From: Pasteurellaceae bacterium Orientalotternb1
Lineage (GTDB): Bacteria > Pseudomonadota > Gammaproteobacteria > Enterobacterales > Pasteurellaceae
DNA: 64,000 nt
Direction: 5' to 3'
Assembly (NCBI GenBank): GCA_011455275.1
Contig: CP015028.1
Coordinates: forward strand, 1,586,911-1,650,910
Below are positions 15,652 through 26,535 of this stretch, piece by piece; position 1 is the stretch's first letter, and each line of letters begins with the position of its first letter. The notes beneath the pieces were generated by a model. The model was not told the DNA's origin. It made no database searches and was given only the letters and a program-made list of their open reading frames with translations. Position numbers and translations under genes: made by a program.

Positions 15652-17115
15652 ATGCTACGAGTTATTAAAGAGGCTCTCACTTTTGATGATGTCCTACTTG
15701 TCCCAGCACATTCCACTGTGCTTCCAAATACCGCCAACCTTTCTACTCAACTTACCAAAGACATCCGCTTAAATATTCCAATGCTTTCTGCCGCAATGGA
15801 TACCGTCACCGAAACCAAACTCGCTATTTCGCTTGCACAAGAAGGCGGCATCGGTTTTATCCATAAAAATATGACCATTGAACGCCAAGCGGATCGGGTT
15901 CGTAAAGTGAAAAAATTTGAGAGTGGTATTGTCTCTGAACCTGTTACTGTTTCGCCTGATATTACTGTGGCAGAATTAGCTGACATCGTGAAGAAAAACA
16001 GTTTTGCAGGCTATCCAGTGGTTGATGACGCAGGCAATTTAGTCGGTATTATCACAGGGCGTGATACTCGCTTTGTGTCCGACTTGAGCAAAACTGTGGC
16101 GGATTTAATGACGCCAAAATCCCGCTTAGTGACGGTCAAAGAAGGGGCAACCCGTGAAGAAATTTTCCATTTAATGCACGAAAACCGTATCGAAAAAGTG
16201 CTGGTGGTGGACGATAATTTCAAACTCAAAGGAATGATCACCTTAAAAGACTACCAAAAAGCCGAAAGCAAGCCAAATGCCTGTAAAGATGAATTCGGTC
16301 GTTTGCGTGTGGGAGCGGCTGTCGGGGCTGGTCCTGGTAATGAAGAACGCATTGATGCTTTGGTCAAAGCAGGCGTAGACGTATTATTGATCGACTCCTC
16401 GCACGGACACTCCGAAGGCGTATTACAACGTGTGCGTGAAACCCGTGCGAAATATCCAAACTTACCCATCGTAGCAGGCAACGTCGCCACAGCGGAAGGG
16501 GCAATTGCCTTAGCTGACGCAGGGGCAAGTGCGGTGAAAGTGGGGATCGGGCCTGGTTCGATTTGTACCACTCGTATCGTCACGGGCGTGGGTGTGCCGC
16601 AAATCACTGCGATTGCGGATGCGGCGGAAGCGTTAAAAGATCGGGGTATTCCCGTGATCGCCGACGGTGGTATCCGCTATTCAGGCGATATCGCCAAAGC
16701 CATTGCCGCAGGGGCAAGCTGCGTCATGGTCGGTTCAATGTTCGCAGGTACCGAAGAAGCCCCAGGCGAAATCGAACTCTACCAAGGCCGTGCATTCAAA
16801 TCTTACCGTGGAATGGGCTCACTCGGTGCAATGAGCAAAGGATCAAGTGACCGCTATTTCCAATCGGACAACGCCGCCGACAAACTGGTGCCAGAAGGCA
16901 TCGAAGGACGCATTCCATACAAAGGTTTCCTTAAAGAAATTATCCATCAACAAATGGGCGGTTTACGCTCTTGTATGGGTTTAACGGGCTGCCCAACCAT
17001 CGATGATTTACGCACCAAAGCCCAATTTGTGCGGATCAGCGGTGCAGGCATTAAAGAAAGCCACGTTCACGATGTCACCATCACCAAAGAAGCACCAAAC
17101 TATCGTATGAGCTAA
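15652..17115 (+). CDS. guaB: IMP dehydrogenase GuaB, 487 aa
   Basis: Oxidises IMP to XMP with NAD, the first committed step to GMP. Two CBS domains (about residues 93-205) sit within the barrel. The catalytic loop GPGSICTTR places the active cysteine at 305. ATG 15652 follows AAGGAA and gives the family length. A strong terminator follows. guaA, the next enzyme of the pathway, is displaced 2.1 kb downstream by two AT-rich genes. Confidence 0.97.
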   Translation: MLRVIKEALTFDDVLLVPAHSTVLPNTANLSTQLTKDIRLNIPMLSAAMDTVTETKLAISLAQEGGIGFIHKNMTIERQADRVRKVKKFESGIVSEPVTVSPDITVAELADIVKKNSFAGYPVVDDAGNLVGIITGRDTRFVSDLSKTVADLMTPKSRLVTVKEGATREEIFHLMHENRIEKVLVVDDNFKLKGMITLKDYQKAESKPNACKDEFGRLRVGAAVGAGPGNEERIDALVKAGVDVLLIDSSHGHSEGVLQRVRETRAKYPNLPIVAGNVATAEGAIALADAGASAVKVGIGPGSICTTRIVTGVGVPQITAIADAAEALKDRGIPVIADGGIRYSGDIAKAIAAGASCVMVGSMFAGTEEAPGEIELYQGRAFKSYRGMGSLGAMSKGSSDRYFQSDNAADKLVPEGIEGRIPYKGFLKEIIHQQMGGLRSCMGLTGCPTIDDLRTKAQFVRISGAGIKESHVHDVTITKEAPNYRMS

Positions 17116-17118
17116 TCC

Positions 17119-17146
17119 TAACGTCCCCGTTTATTCGGGGACGTTA
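17119..17146 (+). terminator. guaB terminator
   Basis: TAACGTCCCCG (17119-17129) pairs perfectly with CGGGGACGTTA (17136-17146), an 11-bp stem with a 6-base loop, followed by ATTTA. Confidence 0.75.
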
Positions 17147-17184
17147 ATTTACAAGCGGTCAGTTCCCAAGAATTTTTTGCATCT

Positions 17185-17814
17185 ATGAGCCAATTAAAAC
17201 GTATCACCGATAAAATTAATTTCTATTTACGGAAATACTTTATTAATCCTGAAAATAGAAAAAAATTGACTAATTTAAACCCGACTATTATTGCTAGCAA
17301 CTGCAATGGTGGTTTTATTGCTCACGATTTAAATTTGCGTTTTAATTCGCCGTTTGTGAATTTATATTTAACCGCAAAAGATTTTATTCGTTATTTAAAA
17401 AATATTGAATTTTACCAACAGCAACAATTAACCTTTATTCAAACGGACAAACATTATCCCGTGGGGAAATTAGCCGATATTGACATTCATTTTATGCACT
17501 ATCACAGTGAGCAAGAAGCCGTTGAAAAATGGCAGCAACGTACGAAACGAATGAATTTAGACAATCTGTTTATTTTAATGACTGATCGAGATGGCTGCGA
17601 ATATCAAGATCTAATTGAATTTGATCAGCTTCCGTTTAAAAATAAAGTTGTCTTTACTCATAAAGCCTATCCCGAAATTAAAAGTACGGTCGAAATTTCA
17701 GGATTTGAAAATAACAAAATGGTTGGTGACTTATTTGAATATACTGGGCTAAACGGTAAACGCTATTATGACCAGTTTGATTATGTTGCGTGGTTAAACA
17801 AGCAGTCGAATTAA
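17185..17814 (+). CDS. DUF1919 family protein, 209 aa
   Basis: The N-terminal part (TIIASNCNGGFIAHDLNLRFNSPFVNLYL split across residues about 34-62) matches the family signature in which a conserved Asn-Cys-x-Gly-Gly stretch precedes SPxxNL. DUF1919 genes often lie in surface-polysaccharide loci, but their reaction is not established. A second conserved region includes LMTDRDGCEYQDLIEFDQLP. Codons are AT-rich compared with guaB. The start is just after an uptake signal, and a gene of unknown function follows 9 bases after the stop, so the two probably form a unit. Confidence 0.75.
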   Translation: MSQLKRITDKINFYLRKYFINPENRKKLTNLNPTIIASNCNGGFIAHDLNLRFNSPFVNLYLTAKDFIRYLKNIEFYQQQQLTFIQTDKHYPVGKLADIDIHFMHYHSEQEAVEKWQQRTKRMNLDNLFILMTDRDGCEYQDLIEFDQLPFKNKVVFTHKAYPEIKSTVEISGFENNKMVGDLFEYTGLNGKRYYDQFDYVAWLNKQSN

Positions 17815-17823
17815 GGATAAAAT

Positions 17824-19083
17824 TTGCAAAATATCAGCATTAAGAACTTTCTTAAATTTTTTTCCTTGCAGCTTTTACGTAATAAATATCATTACGAAAT
17901 AAAGCGAGAAAAAAACCTAATTTATATTAAAGGGAAATGCGATGAATTTGATTTAAGAAAACTTAATTATGTTTATCTTGTGAAAGACCCTGACATTAGA
18001 AATAACAATTTAACACTATATCTTAATGATTTTTTTAAGATTGGATTAAATTACAAGGGATTTACTCGAATCTATCAGGAGTTATCTAAACAGTTCGGTT
18101 TTAATGATCAACTATTTTTTAATCATTTATGTAAGAAAAAGCCATTTTCCGTTGAAATCTGGAGGAAAAAGCAAACAAGAAATTATCAAATACTTGATGA
18201 TGTTTACGTTGACTATACAGAAGGTTTTGAAATCCTATCGCCCCAAAAACAATTTATTCCATGGGGAACCACTTATACCGAATTATTTAAAATAAAATCG
18301 CTTAAAAAGAAAGATTTTATTCATTATGAATTTGAATATCCGATAAGGGTTGGTCGATTATTATTGGACAATGTTTATGTTACCCCAGCTGTCATTAAAG
18401 ATACTCCTGTATTAAAACTATATGTAAACTGCTATCATCAATCTGCAACGGATCTTAGTTATACAGAAATAAAGAATACTCTTACCCACAATAATATGAG
18501 TTCATTATTTGAAAAAGAAAATGAAAAATCACTAAATACTCAAATAACATTTGGTAGCTTAGAGATAGGTTTACATTATAGCAAACACACTCGATATTAT
18601 TTTGATCAAGGATATACAAAGTTAGAAATTAGCGATAAAAATGAATATCTACGATATATCGCTAATTACCCATACGAAGAGAAACTAGAAATTAGTAACT
18701 ATTTAATTATTGATAGCAACGAATTGATAAAAAATGATTTCACTAGCGACAAAAACATAAAAAGAAGACCACCAAAAATAAAAAGCCATTTCGGCAACGA
18801 CACGGTAATTTGGGTGGATAACAGCAATAAGAAAATTGGCTTTACAAGCGATAACAAATCTATAGTATTAAATCAAGATAGCATTAAAAATTTTGTTATT
18901 TTGAATATAAAAACCACTAGAAAAAATAACAGAGATATTTTGATCGAAGAAAGTTTTACTCAAGAGCAAAACAGATTAATCTTCGAAGCAAATTATAATA
19001 CTCTAAAAAAATATGTTAATGACATTAAGCGTATAGCAAATAAAGATGTAGTTATAATTGAAGACTATATTGAAGATGTTTAA
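17824..19083 (+). CDS. unknown 419-aa protein in AT-rich insert
   Basis: It probably starts at TTG 17824 behind AAGGAT, in step with the preceding gene. It has no signal peptide or clear membrane helix, many Asn, Lys, Ile and Tyr residues and strongly AT-rich codons. A basic stretch RRPPKIKSHFG lies near residue 318, and the C-terminus is a probable helical segment (LIFEANYNTLKKYVNDIKRIA). I recognise no motif. Its pairing with a DUF1919 gene could hint at a surface-glycan role, but that is inference only. Confidence 0.6.
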   Translation: MQNISIKNFLKFFSLQLLRNKYHYEIKREKNLIYIKGKCDEFDLRKLNYVYLVKDPDIRNNNLTLYLNDFFKIGLNYKGFTRIYQELSKQFGFNDQLFFNHLCKKKPFSVEIWRKKQTRNYQILDDVYVDYTEGFEILSPQKQFIPWGTTYTELFKIKSLKKKDFIHYEFEYPIRVGRLLLDNVYVTPAVIKDTPVLKLYVNCYHQSATDLSYTEIKNTLTHNNMSSLFEKENEKSLNTQITFGSLEIGLHYSKHTRYYFDQGYTKLEISDKNEYLRYIANYPYEEKLEISNYLIIDSNELIKNDFTSDKNIKRRPPKIKSHFGNDTVIWVDNSNKKIGFTSDNKSIVLNQDSIKNFVILNIKTTRKNNRDILIEESFTQEQNRLIFEANYNTLKKYVNDIKRIANKDVVIIEDYIEDV

Positions 19084-19261
19084 ATTATATGTAACTAAAA
19101 AGAAGTGTATCTGACGTTAGTAAAGAATAGGAAAAGTGGTATTTTTTCATTTTTGATGTAGCTGAAGTTTTAAACTACCCAAATAGGCGAAATCAAGGGA
19201 CGGTTAAACCCGTCCCCTACAAAATAATTGAGATCGATTTTTATATAAACGAGAAAACAAA

Positions 19262-20833
19262 ATGACAAACATTCACAATCATAAAATTTTAATTTTGGAC
19301 TTCGGTTCGCAATATACTCAACTTATTGCACGTCGTGTGCGGGAAATTGGGGTGTACTGCGAACTTTGGGCGTGGGACGTGACGGAAGAGCAAATTCGTG
19401 AGTTCAACCCAACGGGGATCATTCTTTCGGGCGGGCCTGAAAGCACCACGGAAGAAAACAGCCCTCGAGCCCCTGAATATGTGTTCAACGCAGGTGTGCC
19501 AGTGTTGGGCATTTGCTACGGAATGCAGACCATGGCGATGCAGTTGGGCGGTTTGACTGAAACCTCTGACCACCGCGAATTTGGCTACGCTAGCGTGGAT
19601 CTCACCGCAAGCGATGCCTTATTTGCAAAACTTAACGATGATCTGACCGCTTGTAATCCAAAATTGGACGTATGGATGAGCCACGGCGACAAAGTTACCC
19701 AATTACCACCGCAGTTTACCATCACAGGTGTAACCCCAACCTGCCCGATTGCGGCAATGTCAGACGAAAGTCGCCACTTTTACGGCGTACAGTTCCACCC
19801 CGAAGTAACCCACACCAAGAGCGGTCTCGCATTATTGAAAAATTTCGTGGTCGGCATTTGTGGCTGCGAAACCAACTGGACAGCAGAAAACATCATCGAA
19901 GATGCTGTGGCTCGCATTAAAGCTCAAGTGGGTGATGATGAAGTGATTTTAGGTTTATCGGGTGGTGTAGATTCGTCCGTTACCGCCTTATTGCTCCACC
20001 GAGCCATCGGCAAAAACTTGCACTGCGTATTTGTGGACAACGGCTTGCTACGCTTAAACGAGGGCGATCAAGTGATGGAAATGTTTGGCGATAAATTCGG
20101 CTTGAACATCATTCGAGTGAATGCGGAAGATCGTTTCCTTGACGCATTAAAAGGTATTGACGAACCTGAAGCAAAACGCAAAACCATCGGTAAAGTATTC
20201 GTGGACGTGTTCGATGATGAATCGAAAAAACTCACCAGCGTAAAATGGCTTGCCCAAGGCACGATCTACCCTGACGTGATCGAATCCGCCGCCAGCAAAA
20301 CGGGCAAAGCCCACGTCATCAAGTCGCACCACAATGTCGGCGGTTTGCCAGATTATATGAAACTCGGCTTAGTCGAACCGCTGCGTGAATTGTTCAAAGA
20401 CGAAGTGCGTAAAATCGGCTTGGCACTCGGCTTGCCAGCAGAAATGCTCAACCGCCACCCATTCCCAGGTCCTGGCTTAGGCGTGCGTGTACTCGGCGAA
20501 ATAAAAAAAGAGTACTGCGACTTACTTCGCAAGGCCGATGCGATTTTCATTGAAGAACTCTATAAATCAGGTTGGTACTACAAAGTCAGCCAAGCGTTTA
20601 CGGTGTTCTTACCTGTGAAATCCGTGGGCGTAATGGGCGATGGACGTAAATACGATTGGGTCGTCAGCTTACGTGCGGTCGAGACCATCGACTTTATGAC
20701 CGCCCATTGGGCTCACTTGCCGTACGACCTACTTGGCAAAATTTCCAACCGCATCATCAACGAAGTGAATGGCATTTCTCGTGTGGTCTATGATATCAGT
20801 GGAAAGCCGCCAGCAACGATTGAATGGGAATAA
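19262..20833 (+). CDS. guaA: GMP synthase (glutamine-hydrolysing) GuaA, 523 aa
   Basis: Converts XMP to GMP using glutamine and ATP. The class I amidotransferase domain has the nucleophile C85 in GICYGMQ and FHPEV further on. The ATP-pyrophosphatase domain has the P-loop LSGGVDSS (S233). The C-terminal dimer domain is complete, ending PPATIEWE. A clear terminator follows. In relatives it usually adjoins guaB; here the two are separated by an accessory pair of genes. Confidence 0.97.
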   Translation: MTNIHNHKILILDFGSQYTQLIARRVREIGVYCELWAWDVTEEQIREFNPTGIILSGGPESTTEENSPRAPEYVFNAGVPVLGICYGMQTMAMQLGGLTETSDHREFGYASVDLTASDALFAKLNDDLTACNPKLDVWMSHGDKVTQLPPQFTITGVTPTCPIAAMSDESRHFYGVQFHPEVTHTKSGLALLKNFVVGICGCETNWTAENIIEDAVARIKAQVGDDEVILGLSGGVDSSVTALLLHRAIGKNLHCVFVDNGLLRLNEGDQVMEMFGDKFGLNIIRVNAEDRFLDALKGIDEPEAKRKTIGKVFVDVFDDESKKLTSVKWLAQGTIYPDVIESAASKTGKAHVIKSHHNVGGLPDYMKLGLVEPLRELFKDEVRKIGLALGLPAEMLNRHPFPGPGLGVRVLGEIKKEYCDLLRKADAIFIEELYKSGWYYKVSQAFTVFLPVKSVGVMGDGRKYDWVVSLRAVETIDFMTAHWAHLPYDLLGKISNRIINEVNGISRVVYDISGKPPATIEWE

Positions 20834-20850
20834 CAAATAAAGAATGCGTA

Positions 20851-20880
20851 AAGCCTTTCTCTTTGGAGAAAGGCTTTTTT
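20851..20880 (+). terminator. guaA intrinsic terminator
   Basis: AAGCCTTTCTC (20851-20861) and GAGAAAGGCTT (20866-20876) form an 11-bp stem with a TTTG loop and a T run. Confidence 0.9.
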
Positions 20881-20924
20881 ATTTCGTTAAAAAATGGGAG
20901 ATCCAAGTAGATTCTTTGCGTTAA

Positions 20925-20972
20925 ACAAGCGGTCAGTTCCTTGCAAAATTTTGCAAATAACTGACCGCTTGT
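20925..20972. terminator. inverted uptake-signal pair between guaA and maeB
   Basis: ACAAGCGGTCAGTT (20925-20938) pairs with AACTGACCGCTTGT (20959-20972). It lies between convergent genes and could terminate both, mainly maeB from the minus strand. Confidence 0.65.
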
Positions 20973-20987
20973 AAAAATGCTCAATAA

Positions 20988-23254
20988 TTACTGTTGGGCC
21001 TTCACTGCAGCAAATGCCACCATATTGATAATACGGCGAACCGATGCTACAGGGGTAAGAATATGAGCTGACTTCTTCATTCCCATAAGAATCGGACCAA
21101 CGGTGATTGCAGTGGTTGTGGCACGTAATAAGTTATAACCGATGCGTGCTGCTTCTACGTTTGGCATCACTAATAAATTCGCTGAACCTTTCAAGGTGCT
21201 TTCTGGCATATAGGCATTGCGAAGTTTCTCAGACAACGCTAAATCACCGTGCATTTCACCGTCAATCATGAGTTCAGGATCGCGAGCTTTCACCAATGAT
21301 AATACTTCTCGCATTTTTGGTGCCCCAAGTGTATTTGAAGAGCCAAAGTTTGAATGTGAAAGCAATGCAACCGCAGGTTCAATACCGAAACGCTTGATCT
21401 CCTCTGCTGCCATTAACGTAATTTCTGTGAGTTCTTCCGCCGTTGGCTCTGCATTAACATAGGTATCCGTCATAAATACGTTACCCGTTGGCAACACCAA
21501 GCTATTCAGTGCAGCAGGTACCTTCACCCCATCTTTCAAACCAATAATGTCTTTGACTGTTTCTAAATGGCGGCTATAAGTTCCAAATAGACCACAGACT
21601 AAGCCATCTGCATAACCCATTTCTACTAAAAGAGAAGCAATCACGGTGGTATTGGAAGTGGTTACGCGTTTCGCAATTTCTTCAGTTACCCCACGGCGAT
21701 TCATCAAGCGATAATAACGTTTCCAGAACTGTTCATGGCGTTCATCATGTTCATTATTGACGATCTCAAAATCTTTTCCTTGCTCTAAACGTAAACCCAA
21801 TTTTTTAATGCGGGATTCAATGACCACAGGACGGCCAATCAAAATCGGATACGCCAAGCCCATTGAGACGATCTCTTGGGTAGCATGCAGCACTTTTGGA
21901 TCTTCGCCTTCCGCCAACACAATGCGTTTTTTGTCCGCTTTGGCTTGGCTGAAAATCGGCTTCATAAAGAGATTGGTTTTATACACGAACTGCGTGAGTT
22001 TTTCGTGGTAGGCTTCCCAATCGGTGATTGGGCGAGTTGCCACACCTGAATCCATTGCTGCCTTGGCAACCGCAGGGGCAATTCGCACGATCAAACGTGG
22101 GTCAAACGGGCGTGGAATAATGTAATCAGGACCAAATTCTGTGCCTTCGCCACCATAGGCTGAAGTTACCACGTCACTCTGCTCCGCCAAGGCAAGATCA
22201 GCAATCGCATACACTGCCGCCATTTTCATTTCTTCGTTGATGGTGGTTGCTCCGACGTCTAACGCCCCACGGAAAATAAATGGGAAACAAAGTACGTTGT
22301 TTACTTGGTTTGGATAATCTGAACGACCAGTACAAATAATCGCATCTGGACGAGCCGCTTTTGCTTCTGGTGGGGTGATTTCTGGGTTCGGGTTCGCCAA
22401 AGCTAGAATCAACGGGTGTGCTGCCATTGTCCGAACCATTTCTTGGGTTAATGCCCCTGCCGCTGAACAGCCTAAGAAAATATCCGCATTCGGAATAGCA
22501 TCCGCCAAGGTACGCCAGCCGTTATCGTCAATAGCATAGGCTTTTTTGGTGTCATCCATTCGATCATCACGATCTTTATAAATCACGCCCTTAGAATCGC
22601 ACACCACGATGTTTTCTCGTTTCATCCCGAGAGAAATCAACAAATTCAAGCACGCAATAGATGCCGCCCCCGCCCCCGAGGCAACCAAACGCACTTCTTC
22701 AATTTTTTTGCCGATAATGCGTAAGGCGTTGATCACTGCAGCGGCACTGATGATTGCCGTGCCGTGCTGATCGTCGTGGAAAACGGGAATGTTCATTCGC
22801 TCACGCAATTTTTGTTCAATGTAGAAACATTCGGGGCTTTGATGTCTTCAAGGTTAATTCCGCCAAAGGTTGGCTCAAGGGAAGCGATAATATCGACTAA
22901 TTTTTCAGGATCTTTTTCGTTGATCTCAATATCAAATACGTCCACGCCCGCAAATTTCTTAAACAGCACGCCTTTCCCTTCCATGACTGGTTTGCCCGCT
23001 AAGGCACCAATATTTCCTAAGCCAAGCACTGCTGTTCCGTTGGAAATCACGGCGACTAAATTACCTTTTGCGGTATATTTGTAAGCCGCAAGAGGATCTT
23101 TTTCAATTTCTAAACAAGGTTCAGCAACACCAGGGGAATAAGCAAGGGCAAGGTCACGTTGAGTGGCAAGAGATTTGGTTGGGGTCACTTCGATTTTGCC
23201 TGGGATTGGAAATTCGTGAAAATCAAGTGCCGCTTGGCGTAAGGTATCATCCAT
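20988..23254 (-). pseudogene. maeB: NADP-dependent malic enzyme MaeB, frameshifted
   Basis: MaeB decarboxylates malate to pyruvate with NADP and carries a C-terminal phosphotransacetylase-like domain. The N-terminal 153-residue frame (22793-23254) ends with an aberrant tail after [11 protein letters not shown]. The rest (20988-22808, from [19 protein letters not shown]) continues in the next frame. In the shifted frame the bases before it read CFYIEQKL, the expected family sequence, so one base is missing near 22833-22836 in a four-G run (CCCC on the coding strand). With that base restored the protein would be about 759 residues, the normal length. It could be true inactivation, a slippage-prone tract or a sequencing error. 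Confidence 0.88.
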
Positions 23255-23644
23255 AGTAGGTTCCTTCTATTTGCAAAATTTAAGATAAATCTAACCGCTT
23301 GTAAGGCGAAAATCACGTTTTCGCCCAATAAAAACAAGCATTGGTATGTTCATTTTACCCCAATCACTCATCAAATTTTGTGAACTAGCTCTAATTTTTA
23401 AAGAAATTGTTAAAATTTATTAAAATTCAATATTTTTATAAAATAAAGAATTTATATTCAAAAATTAACAAAAATTCAAAGATAAATATTTTAAAATCCA
23501 AAAAATAAATATTTTTAGAATTTTATTCTGGAACACCTATAAAAAGAACGACATCCCCCCACTAGACAGCATTTATTTTTTTCTGCAAAATCCAACCACC
23601 TTTGCGAGAACAGATAAAAATTTTAACTTGAGTTGGAGAATGTG
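23255..23644. promoter_or_regulatory. AT-rich divergent control region of maeB and ilvI
   Basis: About 390 bases without a gene. Next to maeB lies an uptake signal. A CRP-like 16-mer, TGTGA-ACTAGC-TCTAA (23379-23394, eight of ten positions), follows. Then about 130 bases of almost pure A/T (23395-23530) look intrinsically bent and could bind Lrp- or H-NS-type proteins. I see no convincing attenuator or leader peptide for ilvI. Confidence 0.4.
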
Positions 23645-25366
23645 ATGAAAAAACTTTCTGGTGCAGAAATGGTGGTGCAATCCCTACGAGATGAAGGGGT
23701 GGAATACGTCTTCGGCTACCCTGGTGGCTCGGTGTTGGATATTTACGATGCCATTCATACTTTGGGCGGAATTAAGCACGTTTTAGTTCGCCACGAACAG
23801 GGAGCGGTGCATATGGCAGACGGCTACGCACGGGCAACGGGCAAAGTAGGCTGTGTGCTGGTAACTTCGGGCCCAGGAGCAACCAATGCGATTACCGGCA
23901 TTGCGACCGCCTACACGGATTCGATTCCGCTGGTGGTGTTTTCGGGGCAAGTGCCGTCTGGCTTGATTGGTTCAGATGCCTTCCAAGAGTGCGATATGGT
24001 TGGGATCTCTCGCCCTGTGGTCAAACATAGCTTTTTGGTAAAACGGGCGGAAGAAATTCCTGAAATCATCAAAAAAGCGTTCTATATTGCATCCACAGGT
24101 CGCCCTGGCCCCGTGGTGATTGATTTACCAAAAGATGTGGTTAATCCTGCCAATAAATATAGCTATGAATACCCGAAAGCGATCGCAATGCGGTCTTACA
24201 ACCCCACGGTACAAGGGCATAAAGGGCAGATCAAAAAAGCGTTGAAAGCTGTCTTAGTAGCAAAAAAACCCGTGCTTTATGTCGGCGGCGGTGTGGTGTT
24301 GGGTGAAGCCAGTGACCAAGTTACCGAATTCGCTCACAAATTAAACTTACCTGTAACCAGCTCGTTAATGGGCTTGGGGGCATTTCCAAGTACCGATAAA
24401 CAATTTTTGGGAATGCTTGGAATGCACGGCACTTACGAAGCCAACAATGCGATGCACGAAAGCGATTTAATTTTGGGTATCGGCGTACGTTTTGATGACC
24501 GCACTACCAATAATTTGGCGAAATACTGCCCAAATGCCAAAGTGATCCACGTTGATATTGACCCGACTTCGATTTCCAAAACTGTCCCAGCGTACATTCC
24601 CATTGTAGGTTCCGCAAGAAATGTGTTGGATGAATTTTTATCGCTACTCGAAGAAGAAAATTTGGCAAAAAATCAGTCGGATCTGACCGCTTGGTGGGCA
24701 CAAATTGACCAATGGAAGGCTCGCCAATGTTTGCGTTTTGAGAAAGGCTCGGTGTTAAAACCACAAGAGGTGATCCAAGCCGTTTACCGCATCACCAATG
24801 GCGAAGCCTATGTGGCATCGGATGTGGGACAACACCAAATGTTTGCCGCATTACACTATCCATTTGATAAACCACGCCGTTGGATCAACTCGGGCGGACT
24901 TGGCACGATGGGCTTCGGCTTGCCTGCGGCGATTGGGGTGAAATTCGCTTACCCTGACGCTACGGTGGTATGCGTAACGGGCGATGGCAGTATTCAGATG
25001 AACATTCAAGAGCTATCCACTGCTAAACAGTACGACACGCCTGTGGTGATCATCAACCTCAACAACCGCTTCTTGGGTATGGTAAAACAGTGGCAAGACA
25101 TCATCTATCAAGGTCGCCATTCCCATTCCTATATGGATTCCTTGCCCGATTTCGTCAAATTGGCGGAAGCCTACGGACACATCGGCATTCGCATTACCCA
25201 ACCTGAAGAACTCGAAGAAAAACTGCAACAAGCCTTTGCCATCAAAGACCGTTTGGTGTTTGTGGAAGTGCTGGTTGATGAAACAGAACACGTTTACCCA
25301 ATGCAAATTCGGGGTGAATCGATGAAAGATATGATGTTAAGCAAAACGGAGCGTACAGATGCGTAG
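23645..25366 (+). CDS. ilvI: acetolactate synthase large subunit, 573 aa
   Basis: Thiamine-diphosphate enzyme that makes acetolactate or acetohydroxybutyrate for branched-chain amino acids. The protein has the usual three domains: an N-terminal domain with the conserved [15 protein letters not shown] and [14 protein letters not shown], a central FAD domain and a C-terminal ThDP domain with [16 protein letters not shown] lies 6 bases upstream of ATG 23645; the open frame back to the TTG at 23633 includes that site and is rejected. ilvH overlaps its last 8 bases. The pairing suggests ilvI rather than ilvB or ilvG. Confidence 0.95.
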   Translation: MKKLSGAEMVVQSLRDEGVEYVFGYPGGSVLDIYDAIHTLGGIKHVLVRHEQGAVHMADGYARATGKVGCVLVTSGPGATNAITGIATAYTDSIPLVVFSGQVPSGLIGSDAFQECDMVGISRPVVKHSFLVKRAEEIPEIIKKAFYIASTGRPGPVVIDLPKDVVNPANKYSYEYPKAIAMRSYNPTVQGHKGQIKKALKAVLVAKKPVLYVGGGVVLGEASDQVTEFAHKLNLPVTSSLMGLGAFPSTDKQFLGMLGMHGTYEANNAMHESDLILGIGVRFDDRTTNNLAKYCPNAKVIHVDIDPTSISKTVPAYIPIVGSARNVLDEFLSLLEEENLAKNQSDLTAWWAQIDQWKARQCLRFEKGSVLKPQEVIQAVYRITNGEAYVASDVGQHQMFAALHYPFDKPRRWINSGGLGTMGFGLPAAIGVKFAYPDATVVCVTGDGSIQMNIQELSTAKQYDTPVVIINLNNRFLGMVKQWQDIIYQGRHSHSYMDSLPDFVKLAEAYGHIGIRITQPEELEEKLQQAFAIKDRLVFVEVLVDETEHVYPMQIRGESMKDMMLSKTERTDA

Positions 25367-25850
25367 AACTTTATCCGTCTTATTAGAAAATGAATCGGGA
25401 GCGTTATCCCGTGTGGTTGGGCTTTTCTCACAACGAGGCTTTAACATCGAAAGCCTAACCGTTGCCCCAACGGAAGATCCTAGCCTTTCCCGAATGACCA
25501 TTGTCGCCCAAGGCGATGAGCAGGTGTTAGAACAGATTGAAAAGCAGTTACACAAATTGATTGATGTGTTCAAGGTGAGCAATCTCAGTAGCGTTGAACA
25601 CGTTGAGCGTGAAGTGTTACTCATCAAAGCGAAAGCCGTGGGTTCAGCCCGTGATGAGCTGAAACGAATGGCAGACATTTTCCGTGGGCAAATCGTAGAT
25701 ATTACGCCAAAACAGTACACCATTCAGCTCTCTGGCACGAGCGAAAAACTCAACGCCTTCATTGAAGCGGTGCAAGCGGAAACCGCCATTATAGAAATTG
25801 TGCGATCAGGGGTGATTAGTCTCTCACGGGGCGAGAAAAATTGCTTATAA
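25359..25850 (+). CDS. ilvH: acetolactate synthase small regulatory subunit, 163 aa
   Basis: Regulatory subunit giving valine feedback inhibition to IlvI. The N-terminal ACT domain begins [20 protein letters not shown], and the C-terminal part is the ALS_ss_C domain. It starts inside the end of ilvI (8-base overlap), consistent with translational coupling. Normal length. A terminator follows at 25864. Confidence 0.96.
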   Translation: MRRTLSVLLENESGALSRVVGLFSQRGFNIESLTVAPTEDPSLSRMTIVAQGDEQVLEQIEKQLHKLIDVFKVSNLSSVEHVEREVLLIKAKAVGSARDELKRMADIFRGQIVDITPKQYTIQLSGTSEKLNAFIEAVQAETAIIEIVRSGVISLSRGEKNCL

Positions 25851-25863
25851 CCACCTAAAAAAT

Positions 25864-25889
25864 AAGGCTGAATTTGACTCAGCCTTTTT
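25864..25889 (+). terminator. ilvIH terminator
   Basis: AAGGCTGA (25864-25871) pairs with TCAGCCTT (25879-25886) across a 7-base loop, followed by a T run. Confidence 0.8.
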
Positions 25890-25893
25890 ACTA

Positions 25894-26091
25894 TTACTTA
25901 ATTAAAATGTCAGCAAATATCGCCTTAAGGTTGGCTAACACTTCCACTACTTGGACAAGGGCATGTAAATAGGGGTATTCCGCTCTTACCCAAATTTCAT
26001 TTAACGGTCAAATTACTCTACCTTTTGCTCCACGACAAGCAACTAGAACAGATGAAACCAGTAGTGCTAGACTGCTTTGTAACTGATTTAT
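25894..26091 (-). pseudogene. possible degraded lipoprotein gene remnant
   Basis: On the minus strand a frame reads LQSSLALLVSSVLVAC, a plausible signal and lipobox, without its own start codon in frame (TGA at 26092-26094). It then hits a TGA and continues in the same frame as IWVRAEYPYLHALVQVVEVL to a TAA at 25894. This looks like a decayed small gene, perhaps Rz1-like, but is too short to prove. It lies between the ilvH terminator and exbD. Confidence 0.3.
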
Positions 26092-26125
26092 TCATTAGAT
26101 TCCATTCTCTAAAAGATTTTCAAAA

Positions 26126-26533
26126 TTATTTTACTTCGGTCACAAAGCCCACTTTCTTTAATCCTGATGTTTGAGCAAGTTCTAAGACTTTTACAACATG
26201 TCGATACTCAACAGCAACATCAGCCGAAATTGCAACCACCATATCTTTATCTTCATTAAATTGAGTAACAAAAGCCGCTTTAAGCTCCTCTTCATTGACT
26301 AATTTTTCACCGAGATAGGTGCCATCAAGGTTGATTGCAACTCGCATTACTTTTTTCGGTTCGGTCTGCTTTTCAGTGTTGGCAGTCGGTAACTCAAGGG
26401 GAATAGATTGCGTTAGCACTGGCATGGTGATCATAAATACAATCAGTAACACCAACATCACATCTACCAATGGAGTCACGTTGATATCTGACATCACCCC
26501 GCCTTCTTCTTTGTCAAAGGATCCAAATGCCAT
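26126..26533 (-). CDS. exbD: biopolymer transport protein ExbD, 135 aa
   Basis: Inner-membrane partner of ExbB that couples the proton gradient to TonB. One N-terminal membrane helix (DINVTPLVDVMLVLLIVFMIT, residues about 16-36) holds the conserved proton-pathway aspartate (LVDVML), followed by a periplasmic domain. The start is 2 bases after the exbB stop, so the two are translationally coupled. Last gene of tbpB-tbpA-tonB-exbB-exbD. Confidence 0.95.
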   Translation of the reverse strand: MAFGSFDKEEGGVMSDINVTPLVDVMLVLLIVFMITMPVLTQSIPLELPTANTEKQTEPKKVMRVAINLDGTYLGEKLVNEEELKAAFVTQFNEDKDMVVAISADVAVEYRHVVKVLELAQTSGLKKVGFVTEVK

Positions 26534-26535
26534 TG

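Noticed and set aside
17119-17146. purine riboswitch between guaB and the insert
   Set aside because: The structure is a simple 11-bp terminator hairpin downstream of guaB with no conserved aptamer junction.
23395-23632. leader-peptide attenuator for ilvI
   Set aside because: No short frame rich in Leu, Val or Ile codons and no terminator/antiterminator pair was found in this AT-rich region.
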